Part shown: one piece after another, positions 22,306-34,000 of the stretch
Position numbering within the stretch: the first letter of the stretch is position 1
Layout of the letters: each line of letters opens with the position of its first letter
Source of the DNA: Branchiostoma floridae
Lineage: Eukaryota > Chordata > Leptocardii > Amphioxiformes > Branchiostomatidae
DNA length: 64,000 bases
Direction of reading: 5' to 3'
Assembly: GCF_000003815.2 (NCBI RefSeq)
Contig: NC_049996.1
Coordinates: forward strand, 16,133,452-16,197,451
Position numbers and translations under genes: made by a program
Notes under the pieces: model-generated
Database searches by the model: none
Seen by the model: the letters and a program-made list of their open reading frames with translations, nothing else
Told to the model about the DNA's origin: nothing

Positions 22306-25300
22306 TCAGTCTGCCTCAGTCTTCAAGTGTTTCTTGGCGGGCTCGTCCTCCTTGACTGACTCCTCCAGACTTCGCTTGGCCGTGGCAGACGTGGCCTCCA
22401 TCTTCTGCTGTGGCTCACCTGAGGAGGAAAACAGCGGTGTGAGACCAGCTGATGGATGAACAATGGTATGAGTCAACTGAATGTTCAGGAAACACAGCAG
22501 GGAAGAACAGTGGTACATGGTATGATACCAACTGAGGGTTCAGGAAAAAGCATGGAAGAACAACAGTATAAGACCAACTGAAGGTGCAGGAAACAGCAGA
22601 AATGGTAGTATGGTACCAGCCAGGGTTGTAGCCAACCTGAAATCATTTTCCGCCCCCTATCAAACACCCAAGGCGCAAGAGGTCACGGAGCTTTCCTAGA
22701 GAGGTTTGGGCATGTTCCCCAGAAAGTTTTGAAATCTAGACCCTCTGAAACCCTATTTCCTGCAATCCAGGTGGTCATACCCTTGACCCTATGACCTACC
22801 ATCACTGCCCTCCCCGTCGCTGTCCAGTCGAGTTTTCTTCCCCTGGAATGTTGTGCTTCTGTCGTTGTCCCGGCTGTCCCGGTCTCCATGGTAACGCCCG
22901 CGTCCCCTGCCCCGACCCCGTCCGCGGCCCCGCCCGCGGCCGTGTCCAAACTTCATCTTCTTCTTCTGCTGTCGGACTTTACTCTGGTTCTCGTACACCT
23001 GCAGCCAGTGGGTCTTCTCTTCCTCACCTGTAACACACAGGTAAAACACAGGTAACATCAGTACACCTGCAGCCAGTGGGTCTTCTCTTCCTCACCTGTA
23101 ACACACAGGTAACACACAGGTAACATCAGTACACCTGTAACACACTTCTGCTGTCGGACCTTACTCTGGTTCTCATACACCTGCAGCCAGTGGGTCTTCT
23201 CTTCCTCACCTGTAACACACAGGTAACACACAGGTAACATCAGTACACCTGTAACACACTTCTGCTGTCGGACCTTACTCTGGTTCTCATACACCTGCAG
23301 CCAGTGGGTCTTCTCTTCCTCACCTGAAGATACAACACAGACGACACAGTTAACTGTTAACTGTCAACTGAAACAACTTGTTCCAAACTTCCATGACCTT
23401 GATCCAGTATACATTCTACAAAGTTGACCCCACAGTTGACAGTAACGGGAGGGGTCCAAAGTCCGGTAGGGGTCCAAACTCCGGTAGGATTTTAAAATCC
23501 TTTTTGCGGAGATATGCATAAGTGTCTGCACATAATAAGTACAACTTGTTATGGACTAAACCTTGTTGTAAATATCTGAAAAGTCAGAGTGTGTGTCCAA
23601 ATTGGTAATCCCCAACAGATAACGATTGAAAAAAGTACACATGTTTGACGCCTTCCGAGCATGCTGACGAGCGAACTTATCGAAAACATGGCCCGGGAAA
23701 CTCTTAAATTATTCATCGTCAAATACGAAATGTGAAAAGATACCACCACAGATGAGAAGGATATCTATAAGACTTCCTAAAGAAGCACAGCTATGCCGTG
23801 TCTTTGCTTTTATAGTTGGATAATCGGAGCTAAATTATGCCGCATGTTCACGGCCCTGTCACCCCCGCCATCTTTGGCAATCACCTATGAAGGAAGCCGA
23901 GCGAAGCTCAACACGATGGAGTTGGTCAACTCGTCAGTAGAGTACCGATCATTCAAGAAAATCGATCCCTACCGACTAAAGAAATCCTGTAGTCATTTCT
24001 GCTGTTAAAAACGAGGTTGAAGCGGGAAATTAAGAAGCCGAAAGTGAAAAAGTGTAATCACAGGCAGATGTAAACAAATGTGCCGCCATTTTGATTTTTG
24101 GCGACAGGTTGGTTTCGCCGTGAGAGGTAAACCTTGTAACTAAACGTATTTAAATATGCAGCGTAATTCAAAATATTGCATATATTTGTGACAAAAAATA
24201 GTATTGCAGAAGGTTAGTGTTATTTTGCATGCATAGGATGCTTAAAAATATACAGAGATGGCTTGGTTGTTAACTTATCGGAGTTTGGACCCCCTTTTTG
24301 TGTTAGAACGTTCCACTGAAACGCAAGTCAAAACCTGCCAATAGTTTCGCGCGCTATCAAACTACAGTTCGGTAGTTGCTGCCGTTAAATGAAATGTATG
24401 TCTGCACAGCTTCAATCACAGTTATATGGTTGTTAACAAGATCTTGACTTGTTTTTGATGGGTTCTCAGTAAAATGTACGATGACAAAAGCCATGCGCAT
24501 TCACTTAGAACAGTAATCGGACATTGGATCCCCCCCCCCGTTACTGACCTACCATGACCTTGACCCCACAGCTAAGTACTGACCTCCAATACATTGACCC
24601 CACAGCTTTTCAGTATTGGCTTCCATGACCTTGAACCCACAACAGGTCAGTACTGACCTTCCATGACCTTCAACCAACAGTTGTTTGGTACTGAACTTCT
24701 ATGACCTTGACCCATGACAGTACTGACCTTCCAATACCCTGCAGGTCAGCTCCTCCCCCTTTAGCGTCACCTTCCCATCAGCCTCCTGGGCAGCAGCAGC
24801 CGCAGCGCCTGGCGAGGCGAATCTCACGGTGCCCTGGAGGGGGGAGGGGGTGCACAGGGTCAGCTTTACATGGTGAAAAAAAAAATCTTTACACTCCATC
24901 CAGAGGTGTTAAATTTGTCCTGACCACAAATATCTGCGACACAAACAAACACTTAAAAAACCATGCCTACATTTTTCATGGAGATAAAATGTAGGCAAAG
25001 TAGTACAGCATTGGCCATCTGAAATGAATGTCAACAGGACACATGTACATGTACAGCTAGGAACTTTGCACACCTGACAACAGCATACCTTGGCAGCTGT
25101 ATGTAAGAAAGTATTAGCCCACTCATGGTACTTGTGTTACCTGTACCAGCAGTAACTCTCACCTGTGTGTCTCCCTTGTTGAAGTCGATCCACTTGACGT
25201 CTCCAAACGTCTGGAACACCTTGGAGACCTCCTCACGGATGGTGTCATCTGGCGCACCTGTGTGAGGGACAGGTGTGCAGATATTTGTCATTACCTTACT

Positions 25301-28300
25301 TTACTTAGTCCCATCCTAATGCCTGAGGGTCGGGACTATGGTAGCATCCAGTATCAGCCTCCTGTCTCTTGATCTGTGGGTGCACTACCTTGTCATTATT
25401 TGCCAACACCCCACAAGCATAATCCAGTACATGGTAGGATACAGAAGTAATAGCCAAATTGAGCTTGAAAATTTACCCTGTAATCTTGAAAAATGGCTTA
25501 GGCCAAAAATGTATCAAGGTTAGATAAAGGTCCAAAAAATAAAAATCTATTTTGATTTGACCTATCCAAAAGTATCTCCAAGCAGATGTTGGTGTGGAAG
25601 ATGTGACCTTTCTACCATATCTCCCGTTTTCTGTCCGCACTCCCAACAAGAAAATCATAGATTGGTCACAATTTTCCCCACCAACTTCTGCTCGGAGAGA
25701 AATCCAAAAGTATACAAACAAACACTGCAACACAATTACAGACAAACGTAGTGCTGTAAATGCATTTAAGTTCACGGAGATTTAATTTCGCGGTAGCGGG
25801 AAAATGGACATTTTGCAGTGGTTTTAAGTTCGCGGTAACACCTTGCACTGCAGTCTCTTACTGCTGTAGAAAACCACCGCGAACAATTCTGCATTTACGG
25901 TACTCTGAACATCAATACATACCTGAGAAGTGGAGAATGCAGCCCTTGGTATATTCCACATCTTTCTGTTTTTCCTCTGCTTTCTTCTTCTCCAACATGT
26001 CTGTCTCTTCTTCCAGCTTCTGCTTCTCTTCCTCCTTTTTCTTCTTCTTTTCTTCCAATTTCATGTTGAAGTACTCGTTCCTAAAGGGATATCAAGTTTC
26101 ATTGGATATCAGAGATATCAAGTTTCATCACTCATTCCTGTTGAGATTATCACTCATTTCTGAAGGGATATCATATTTGATCACTCGTTCTTATAGGGAT
26201 AAGTTTCATCATTCGTTCCTAAAGGGATATCAAGTTTCATCACTTATTCCTGCAGGGATATCAAGTTTCATAATTTGTTCCTAAAGGGAAGGGGTATCAT
26301 GTTTCATTGAGTTCTACAGGGATATCATGTTTCCATGAACCATGAACCTCATTATTAATGAACTCACTCATCCTCTCACCTTATCATTCCCTCCCTCTAC
26401 CAACACCTGCATCAACCATTGATTCAACAATGTTGGGCACATTTGGCCAACTCACCTTGACAATTGTAACTAAACTGTAGCTTCGTCTACACTACAAATA
26501 CATAAATTTTAATCTTTTCATAAAATTTTCATCTTTCATTAGAGGTAAAAAGTCTTAAAGCCTACTTGTAAAAGGTAAAAAAAGTGTCTTGAAACCTACT
26601 TGTAAAAGGTAAGAAAAGTCTTGAAACCTTGTAAAAGGTAAAAAAAAAGAAAGTCTTGAGACCTACTTGAACATCTTCTTGACGTCCTCCCCCTTGTACT
26701 GGACTCCTTCCATTTCCACAAACTTCTTAGCATCGTCCAGACTGCCGAAGGTGGCGAACACTGAACCCTGGAGGGGGAATGTAGCAAACCATCTGTTATA
26801 TTTTACATGATATGACATGTAGCAAACACTTGTCATACATGTATAGAACATGATAGACTAAAATGTTGACTGGGAACGTGGCAATGAAGGTTTCCCACTG
26901 TCACAAGTAGTTTTACAGTGAACAAAACACAACTCTAACCTAATCATGTACATAACTGACCAAACTCTACAGCAATGAGTCACTTTCAGTTCATCAAAAT
27001 GTTACAATAGCTATCATGTCCCCCAAAAGGGAACAACTTTGCCATTCCCTACCTTGTCTATCAGACAAATGTCTTAAAGAATGTCTTAAGATCCTCCAAC
27101 TGACCTTGAACTCCTTGTTCTCATTACGTCTCATGTAGACCGTCTCCACCTTGCCCTTGTCTTGGAAGAACTCCTGGATCACGTCTAAGGTGTCGTCTTG
27201 GTGGAACCCTTTCTGTAAGGACAGACGGCAAGGCATCTTAGAACATCAAGAGGGTCTTAGAACATCAGGGCAGACTAAGAACACCAGGGGGGTCTTAGAA
27301 CAACATGGGTGTTTTAAAACAACAAGGGGGCCTTAGAACAAGAAGGGGGTCTTAGAACAACAGAAAATAACTTGTATGGGGGTCCAGAATGTTTCTGAAA
27401 GTTATCAAGGATTTCAAGAAGTAAGAAACTGTAGACTATCTGGTTCCTCTTGCGCTTGATAAATGTACCGTTATACCAAGGTTTCCACAAAGTTGTGTAC
27501 TGTTGAACATCCCATATTGTATTGTCCAACTAACATTAGGTAAGTAAACCAAAACAGAACTTACACAGTACACAGTCACATGTACATGAAGGTAAGGTAC
27601 TTACACAGTACACAGTCCTGGCCTTGTTTTCCGACCTCCACTGCTCTGTGTTTTTGGGCAGAGCTTTGCTGGGGACTCTCCTCACCTTCGTGTGGTCTTC
27701 ACTAACCTGGGAGAACAACACAGTTAATGGCATAATGTTACAACACGGACGCTATATTCATCAAGTTCATGTATACAATGCTACGTAAGTTTCACTGTAG
27801 AAACAGAAATTACTATCAACTCTACTTTACTTCGCTCTTGATATTTTCTTGGGTCCAGTAAGCCCCAAAATGTGTGAGCGCCTGCCGATATAATCTGTTC
27901 ATTCTTTAAATGGTCAAAGATCCAGTCCACTGATTTTTTCATGTCTGATTTTTTTGGACCAGTTCAACCAGAAAAAATGGTTTTGTACCGGTATAAGCTG
28001 TAACCTTATTGTAAAGTGATCATTCTCAGTCTCACCTCCATGAGTTTGCTGGGAGATTTTTCAAGAGCTGCACAGATGACATCATAGTCTTCAGACAGAG
28101 CCTGTAACAGAACAGGGGACAGAGTATTAATATATCAGGTAGGGGTTAGTGGGGGACAGAGCCAACTTAGTCTGGTTTAAATTTCACTACTATGATTATG
28201 AATCAATGAAGTATAACTTTTTCTTTGGTCTGCAGACTCCCAAATTACAACACCTGCTGTGAAGGTAACTCATCTCTATACACAAAAAGCAAGAAGCCTG

Positions 28301-30136
28301 GGAACAAGGAACATCAAATTTCTACAGGTACAGAACCTTTGAAGGTCACCTCTAACTCACCTTGAGTCTGTTGAACTTGACCAGAGTCTCCAAAGGAACC
28401 CCTTGGAAGTGCAGGGTTAAGGAACATGCACACAGGTGCTGATAAACTGGTAATAATCTGTAGTAAACCCAAATGTCCATAAAATTTGCATGTTGATTTG
28501 ATGTTTGTATTAAAAGAAGTGTATCCATGTTCACCATCTGGTACACCTGCCCCTTGATACACACCAGGTTTCTAGGCATGCAGCTGTGACATGTAGTGTT
28601 AACTCACCATTTAGACTAACTCGTGGTAACGTGCATGCGTACATGAGGAACTGAAGAAGATGTACCCTTAGGCAGACTGGAGAGACGTCTAATGAATGAC
28701 TCTGAGAAGAATAAACCAGTAGAAATTGCATTCTGGAGTGGTGTCAGTGATTGGAACTCTACCAAAGGGTACAAGCACAGTTCAAGGAGACACAATGTGT
28801 GACAGCAGCAGTATTTGGTTTACATGAAAAACCCTCTGCTTACCTAACTCTTGATTCTGGAGGCCTGAATGCTATAGAAGTCTTTGAATTGTTTCTACTA
28901 CTATTTCTCATATTGTTTCCTTCTACACTTGTTGTTGTTGTTGTTATTATTTATCATATTGTTTCCTTCTACCATTGTTGTTGTTGTTGTTGTTGTATGT
29001 AATGTTATGTTTGGTTGCTAAAGACATATATTGTGTGAAAAGCAAAGAATAAAGTTCCATCAATCCAATCTTTACTATTGGTAGTTAAACCATTAGAGTG
29101 AATCCGGTATGGACAATTGTGAACTGTGTTGAAGGATACAGCCTTCGTCTTTCTTGATCTCTCCCTGCAGGAAGCGATCTCGGGTCAGGTTGTGGTCCCC
29201 GAAGTAGTACTGTAGGATGGGAGGAGAGATTAAACAGAGATTAGCAAGGATTAACTTTTAAACTGCAAACAGGAGAGAAGGCGTCAGTCTGTTGTGTCCT
29301 GATCTTTGCTCTTCAACTTCAAGTGACATACCTGCAACTCTCCCAGTATTTATCTAGCCTAGACTTGTAATACTAGTACTATCAGCTGCAACTTCTGTGT
29401 CTGGTAAATAGTTCCAGTTGGAGACAGTTCAAACACTGATTAAAGTACCATATTATTATAACTATTGACTGATAATTATAACTAAGGCTGAGGAATTTTT
29501 GGGAAAAGACATACATTGGCACTGGTGGATCAGAGGTTTGTTTTGTGGTGTTGGTTTTCACAACAGTCTGTATGATTGATGGTCAAAACACTAATCACAA
29601 AGTCCTTGATTTCATCACTCGTTAGCAAGTTTCTTGTATATACAACAAACTTGCTAACGAGTGATGAAGCTGTTCATGGATGCCTCATACTGATATATCT
29701 TGGAGTTAAAAAGTCATGTTATAAATTAGCTGTTAAGTTAGAAAGCTGTCAAGTCTGGAAGCCAACTTGTTTCCCAACTTCCAAGCAGTTACATGAAGTA
29801 CAACAAAGATACCAAAGTCACTTTGAAGAGCCTGCCTCCACAGTGATGTCTTTGTCATCATATATTGGCGTTATGTAACATTCAAGATAGTGTCATGGTT
29901 CAGTGTGTAACATCAGGATGATATTTGAGATGTCAAAATGTTCCAGGTCTTTCCAAACTAAAAGTCTTTTAACTAAGAGATTATAATTTATAATATCTTC
30001 TGCCCACCTCCACCTGCTGGTAGATTTTCCTCTCCAGAGCAGTCGGTTCTGCGGTCGGTTCCACAGCGGGGGTTTCGGCGTCAGGTTCCTTCTTGGGTTC
30101 TGTTTTCACGTCTCCCTTGTTCTCAGTCTCAGCCAT
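22306..30136 (-). CDS. ssb: La ribonucleoprotein (SSB, Lupus La homologue)
   Basis: Twelve exons in transcription order: 30136-30008, 29209-29140, 28401-28361, 28101-28036, 27706-27605, 27212-27105, 26767-26667, 26080-25923, 25257-25163, 24833-24728, 23027-22800 and 22418-22306. All phases agree; the product is 438 aa (human La about 408). It has the La motif with YYFGDHNLTRDRFL (about 36-115), RRM1 with RTVYCKGF and GSVFATF (about 130-205), a charged coiled helix, the second RRM GCILHFSG...VKWIDF (about 248-325), an Arg-Gly run and a Lys/Glu tail with nuclear-signal-like PAKKHLK. La binds 3' oligo-U ends of RNA polymerase III transcripts and protects them. The bases before the ATG end in an acceptor (TATGCAG|AAGG), so a 5' UTR exon lies upstream. 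Confidence 0.94.
22430..22625. repeat. Intronic minisatellite next to La exon 12
   Basis: Three to four imperfect units of about 60 bp (GACCAACTGA-GGTTCAGGAAA-CAGC-GGAAGAACA) lie just upstream of the last exon in transcription order. Unlike the other arrays, no exon bases are obvious in the unit. Confidence 0.6.
22800..25257 (-). CDS. ssb: ssb exons 9-11: second RRM and Arg-Gly run
   Basis: Exons 9 and 10 form the second RRM (FQTFGDVKWIDFNKG, then GTVRFASP). Exon 11 begins GEEEKTHWLQVYENQSK and then has about nine consecutive Gly-Arg pairs, which the human protein lacks in this form, before the FQGKKTR motif shared with vertebrate La. Confidence 0.88.
22985..23335. repeat. Exon-border minisatellite at La exon 11 acceptor
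   Basis: The first part of exon 11 with its acceptor (minus strand ACAG|GTGAGGAAGAGAAGACCC) occurs as the true copy at 23027 and three more times up to 23330, with a period near 117 bp in the outer copies. The minus-strand frame stays open through two repeats. Confidence 0.85.
23441..24545. mobile_element. About 1.1-kb inverted-repeat element in La intron 10
   Basis: The left end AGTAACGGGAGGGGTCCAA and right end TTGGATCCCCCCCCCCGTTACT pair, and inner GGTCCAAACTCCGGTAG pairs with CGGAGTTTGGACC near 24287. No transposase is recognised. Confidence 0.55.
24540..24735. repeat. Exon-border minisatellite at La exon 10 donor
   Basis: Units of TACTGACCTTCCATGACCTTGA (the minus strand carries GGAAG|GTCAGTA, the true donor at 24728) repeat about five times into the following intron. 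Confidence 0.75.
25568..25697. mobile_element. MITE related to 15660-15785
   Basis: Left ATCTCCAAGCAGATGTTGG pairs imperfectly with right CCAACTTCTGCTCGGAGAG. It lies in La intron 8. Confidence 0.55.
25752..25900. mobile_element. MITE with ACTGTAAATGCA-type ends, copy 3
   Basis: Shorter member of the family at 4397 and 10045, with GCTGTAAATGCA and TGCATTTACGG ends. It abuts the La exon 8 donor at 25922. Confidence 0.7.
26076..26330. repeat. Exon-border minisatellite at La exon 8 acceptor
   Basis: The acceptor plus the first exon bases (minus strand CCCTTTAG|GAACGA) repeats about six times with the intron text TTTCATCACTCGTTCCTAAA. Several copies keep TAG|GAACGA. Confidence 0.78.
26560..26680. 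repeat. Exon-border minisatellite at La exon 7 donor
   Basis: Minus-strand CAA|GTAGGTTTCAAGAC, the donor of exon 7, repeats about three times with poly-A spacers. Confidence 0.7.
27225..27365. repeat. GGGGGTCTTAGAACAACA minisatellite
   Basis: About six units of 21-25 bp lie in La intron 5, beside the exon 6 acceptor. Confidence 0.75.
27545..27620. repeat. Duplicated La exon 5 donor
   Basis: Plus strand ACTTACACAGTACACAGTC occurs twice; the second is the true exon end (TACTGT|GTAAGT) and the first is a decoy about 45 bp into the intron. Confidence 0.7.
28036..30136 (-). CDS. ssb: ssb exons 1-4: La motif
   Basis: Exon 1 is an acidic and proline-rich leader ending ALERKIYQQVE. Exon 2 gives YYFGDHNLTRDRFLQGEIKK. 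Exon 3 is tiny (41 bases) and restores the conserved EGW-VPLETL by splitting the Trp codon T|GG. Exon 4 gives ALSEDYDVICAALEKS. The aromatic residues that hold the UUU-OH end are present. Confidence 0.9.
28928..29060 (+). repeat. (TTG)n tracts and LINE-like 3' tail
   Basis: GTTGTTGTTGTT tracts are followed by AAGCAAAGAATAAAGTTCCATCAATC, like a non-LTR retrotransposon 3' end. It lies in La intron 2. Confidence 0.4.
29611..29668. repeat. Perfect 22-bp-arm hairpin
   Basis: TTCATCACTCGTTAGCAAGTTT at 29611-29632 is the exact reverse complement of 29647-29668 across a 14-base loop. It lies in La intron 1. Confidence 0.85.
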
Positions 30137-30364
30137 GTCTGATCCTTCTGCATAGGGGAGTTATGAAGTATGACATATGGGTAAATCTGAAATTCAGAGC
30201 GCTTTTCTCACAGTGATTAAATAAAACATAGGCTATGTGCCTTTGGAACAGTGACTAGTGAGTACCTTATCATATAAACTACGGCTTTGAGTTTTGCTCT
30301 TAAATACTATCCTTCACATGTTTATAACTACATACAACTAGAACGATTTCTAGACGATTTCTCC

Positions 30365-30915
30365 CAAGTTAGGGAGACCGGGAATACAGGATAGCCCTTA
30401 CTTTTATTCTGTCTTTATACACATATATTCTACTTGTAAATATTACTTTATATGCTAACAAAACCTCATCGCTAAACTTCTTTTTTTTGCTCGGTATTTA
30501 GCGGCGAACTCTGGATCTGCGGGCGGGCCCGGTCGGCATGTCGGCCCGCCCACTTTATTGATAATTTTTGCGCGGACTGGCAGCGCTCTTATGTCACTAC
30601 AGTGGCAAGCTTTATTGAGAAATATAACTGAAGTATATTATTATATGTAACATAGTTTCATAACAGCCTATGTGTATTAATTTGAGATTACAGTGAGCGG
30701 CGCACATCCCCGGGCCGACATGCAACATATACCCGCCAACGAGCTAGCACCCCGACGTTGATCGGGCGTTAAATAAAAGTGCCAAACCGAAGAGAACGTT
30801 AGAATTAGAGCGACGAGGTCTTGTTTAAATATAAAGTTATATCTAAAATTTGGATATATGTGTGTAAAAGCAGTATAAAAGCAAGGGCTATCCTGTATTC
30901 CCGGTCCCCGTAACT
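30365..30915. mobile_element. Foldback element upstream of La
   Basis: GGGAATACAGGATAGCCCTT at about 30380 is mirrored by AAGGGCTATCCTGTATTCCC at about 30883, with further pairing inside (GGCATGTCGGCCC against GGGCCGACATGC). It occupies the probable La promoter region. Three TTGGGGCGAGT units follow at 30913-30970. Confidence 0.7.
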
Positions 30916-31030
30916 TGGGGCGAGTCGGTAGTAAATAGTTGGGGCGAGTTAGTCTTGGGGCGAGTTGACCTGTTTCCAACTAGAACAGCCTACTGGCACC
31001 ACAAAAATAATTTAGTAATACCGGTAGTAA

Positions 31031-34000
31031 CACAGTGCACGGGGAGGTGGGGTTTACCCAAGAAAAATGTCGGAAAAACATCGGCGCGTGCATGTGGGTA
31101 TATGATGGTTTTTCGTCGGAATTAACGGTGATCCGTCTTGCCCTTTGGATTTTCGTAGGAAAACCGTATTCCAATGTCGATTTTCCAATGATATAACGGC
31201 ACTTATCCGATGGACTTTTAACTTCCGACATTAATCTGATGGCCTTCCGACGACAGTTAATGGTTTCATGTCGGGTTTTTTTTCCTACAGAGTTCCGATG
31301 CAGGTCACCTAGACAACAAGTTAACAAACGTGGCAGATGGGATTTCCCCGCTTGGATGTGGCCATGGCAACGCCACTGAGTGACGAATAGCTTCTTTATT
31401 GGTTACCATGGCTACTGAATGATTGACATCCGTGATCGTCGCGATTTGTTTTGTTTTCTCAGCTGTGGCGTTAAGAATATGAATAATTAAAGAAAAAAAG
31501 GTAACTTAAGACGATCACTTTGAACCCAGAAAATGTGGGTTCGACCCCTTGATAGGACATTATTTTTTAATGTTTTCCCGAAGGGCAAAACACATTGGTT
31601 TGACCAAGGAGTTTGTTTTGACTCCCTTTTTGTTGCGGTAGACAAACAAAACAAATTCTAGAGTCAGTCTGAAGACAAGCTGGACATCTCCGCGAAAGGT
31701 ATATAGGGTAGGCCCGAAGGCTTCCCCTGGCAGAATGGCGATCCAGGCGACCAAGCCAAGATAGAGCAAACATCACGCTTCAGATTAACTTCATCAGCGT
31801 GAATGACAGCTACCCCAGGTGATGTGGAACACATAATTCATGCACAGAGTTGTCTATGCTCGCATACTTTAGAATGTGGTTTATAAAATGGCCACATTAT
31901 GTATTTTTCACAAAACTGTTCATAAAGAAACAGATTTAAGTGATTTTGCCAAGAACAATCGCGTATATTTCATGGTGCGTCAAACCCATTCACAAAACAT
32001 GTTTATTATTAGAGGAATTCAATAAATAAAAATATTTAATAAATTATGTTAATGAGGTCCTGAAAACTCAAGGATGTACACACCACTCGTACTAAGTTGT
32101 CTACGCTTGCATACTTTGAATGTGGTTCTTAAAATAGCCATATCATAACCGTTTCACAAAACTGTACAAAAAGAAACTGATTTAAGTGATTTTGACAAGA
32201 ACAATTGCGTATATTTCATCGTGCGCCAAATCTGTTCACAAATCATGTTTATTATCAGAGCAATTCAATGAATACAAACCTTTTGATAAATTATGTTAAT
32301 GAGGTCCAGTTAATGAGCATTTTCTATTGCTGAGCCGTCAACCCAGTTGCTTATCATAGATAGATGGACCAAAAAATGAATACCACACTTTCTTGATTAA
32401 AGCACCTTTGTTTGGGAAATAAAAATGTTTTCTGACTGATCTGTTATGGACCTCCTACCTTCAACTACTATTGTACTATGTACATGTGCAACATATCTCT
32501 TGCGTATGCGGAAACCTTCTGGCGTCTTTCATACAATTTTTGCAGATGATTGCGGGACGTCCAGAATTTTTTTTTAACGTTACGTGTTCTAATTCTGCGG
32601 AAGATTGCAGGACGTATTGCGGAAGATGCAAAACGTCGGCAGAAACTTGAAGCGCATTTCATGGCCGTTACCGATGACACATCTTTTATAAAATCGTTAT
32701 GTCATCCACTTGCGTGAAAATATCTCCATGGCTTTCATGGACCCATTTCGACGCACAGTATTTTTAAACTACGGTGATTCAGAAAAAATACTACCAATTA
32801 TCGGACAGTGGTTATCTTTTTTTTTATTTACTTAGGATTCACCTGGGTAGATGGGGGGGGGGGGGCGAAGGAGGCCATATATATATAGGATTCACCGCAA
32901 AGGCTCATGGAGCCACTCAAACGTTTTGGGTTATAATACTGTATTGTGAAAGATGTCTGTTAACCCTTGACTTAATCAATCAAACAATCAAAAATGGTTA
33001 ATTAGTAAAACAAAGTACTGGCAGCCAGGGGATGAATTGTGACTTGTTGTACATTAAAATCTCTGCTTACTTAATATAATTAACATACACAATCAATTTC
33101 TAGCACGTGATTGCACTTTAAAACAAATGATCTCGGAGAGAATTGCTGTTTAAGTGGATAGTTCATTTAACATGAATAAAAGCATACATAGTTTACAGTT
33201 CATAAACATTGTCATTTTTTCTCGTTGAGAAGCCTTAGCATTGATGGTACAGGACTGTTGCGGAATCTTGTAGTGCGGAAGGTAGGTACGGTCAGTGTTT
33301 GTGAATTCCGCAGGTTACGGCCATGCGTCTGACCACGGGTTTGCGGTAACAGGTGTGCAGTTCTTTCTGACTTCTGCATACTGGATGCAAACCTTCGGCA
33401 GAGGTTGGTTCTTCTTTCCTCCAGTGTTTCAGGCTTCAAGTCCGCACTGTTGCAGGGCTGATGAGTAGTCAGTGTAGTGTCGCCCGAGGATTGTTCGGCA
33501 GGCGCGTCTCTGTACAAGTTCCAAGGTTGCGGTCTGTTTGCTTGTAAGACTGTTGTGGTACACTGGTGCACAATATTCCAGAATAGGCCTGATAAATCCA
33601 CAGTACACCGTTACCAAGTCAGCCACCGGTAGTCCGAACGTCTTAAACAGTTTCAGATTGTACCCATGGGAAAGCAAGTCCGAGGAAGCTTATTCCATAG
33701 CGATGTCAGGTTGATCCGTTTTCTACTCGTATGGTCTGGCCAATGCATGCTTGACTTTGTCTTTTTTATCAAGTGATAATATCCAGTCTATTATCTTGTT
33801 AATAACTATAGTCTGTGTGGACTGTCTTTGGCTGAGTTCATGTTAACTTTCGAAACGTGTTAGTTCCTAGATTAGTGTTAGTATTAGAGAGTTAGTGTTA
33901 AAGTGACAAAACAAACTTTTGAGAAAAACAGTGAAACATTAATAAATCAACAGGAAATCAAACTCAACAGGAACAAAACGGATAAATTTATCAATAGATA

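Noticed and set aside
33212-33677. Host gene with a polymerase-like domain
   Set aside because: It is a truncated, frameshifted LINE reverse-transcriptase C-terminus.
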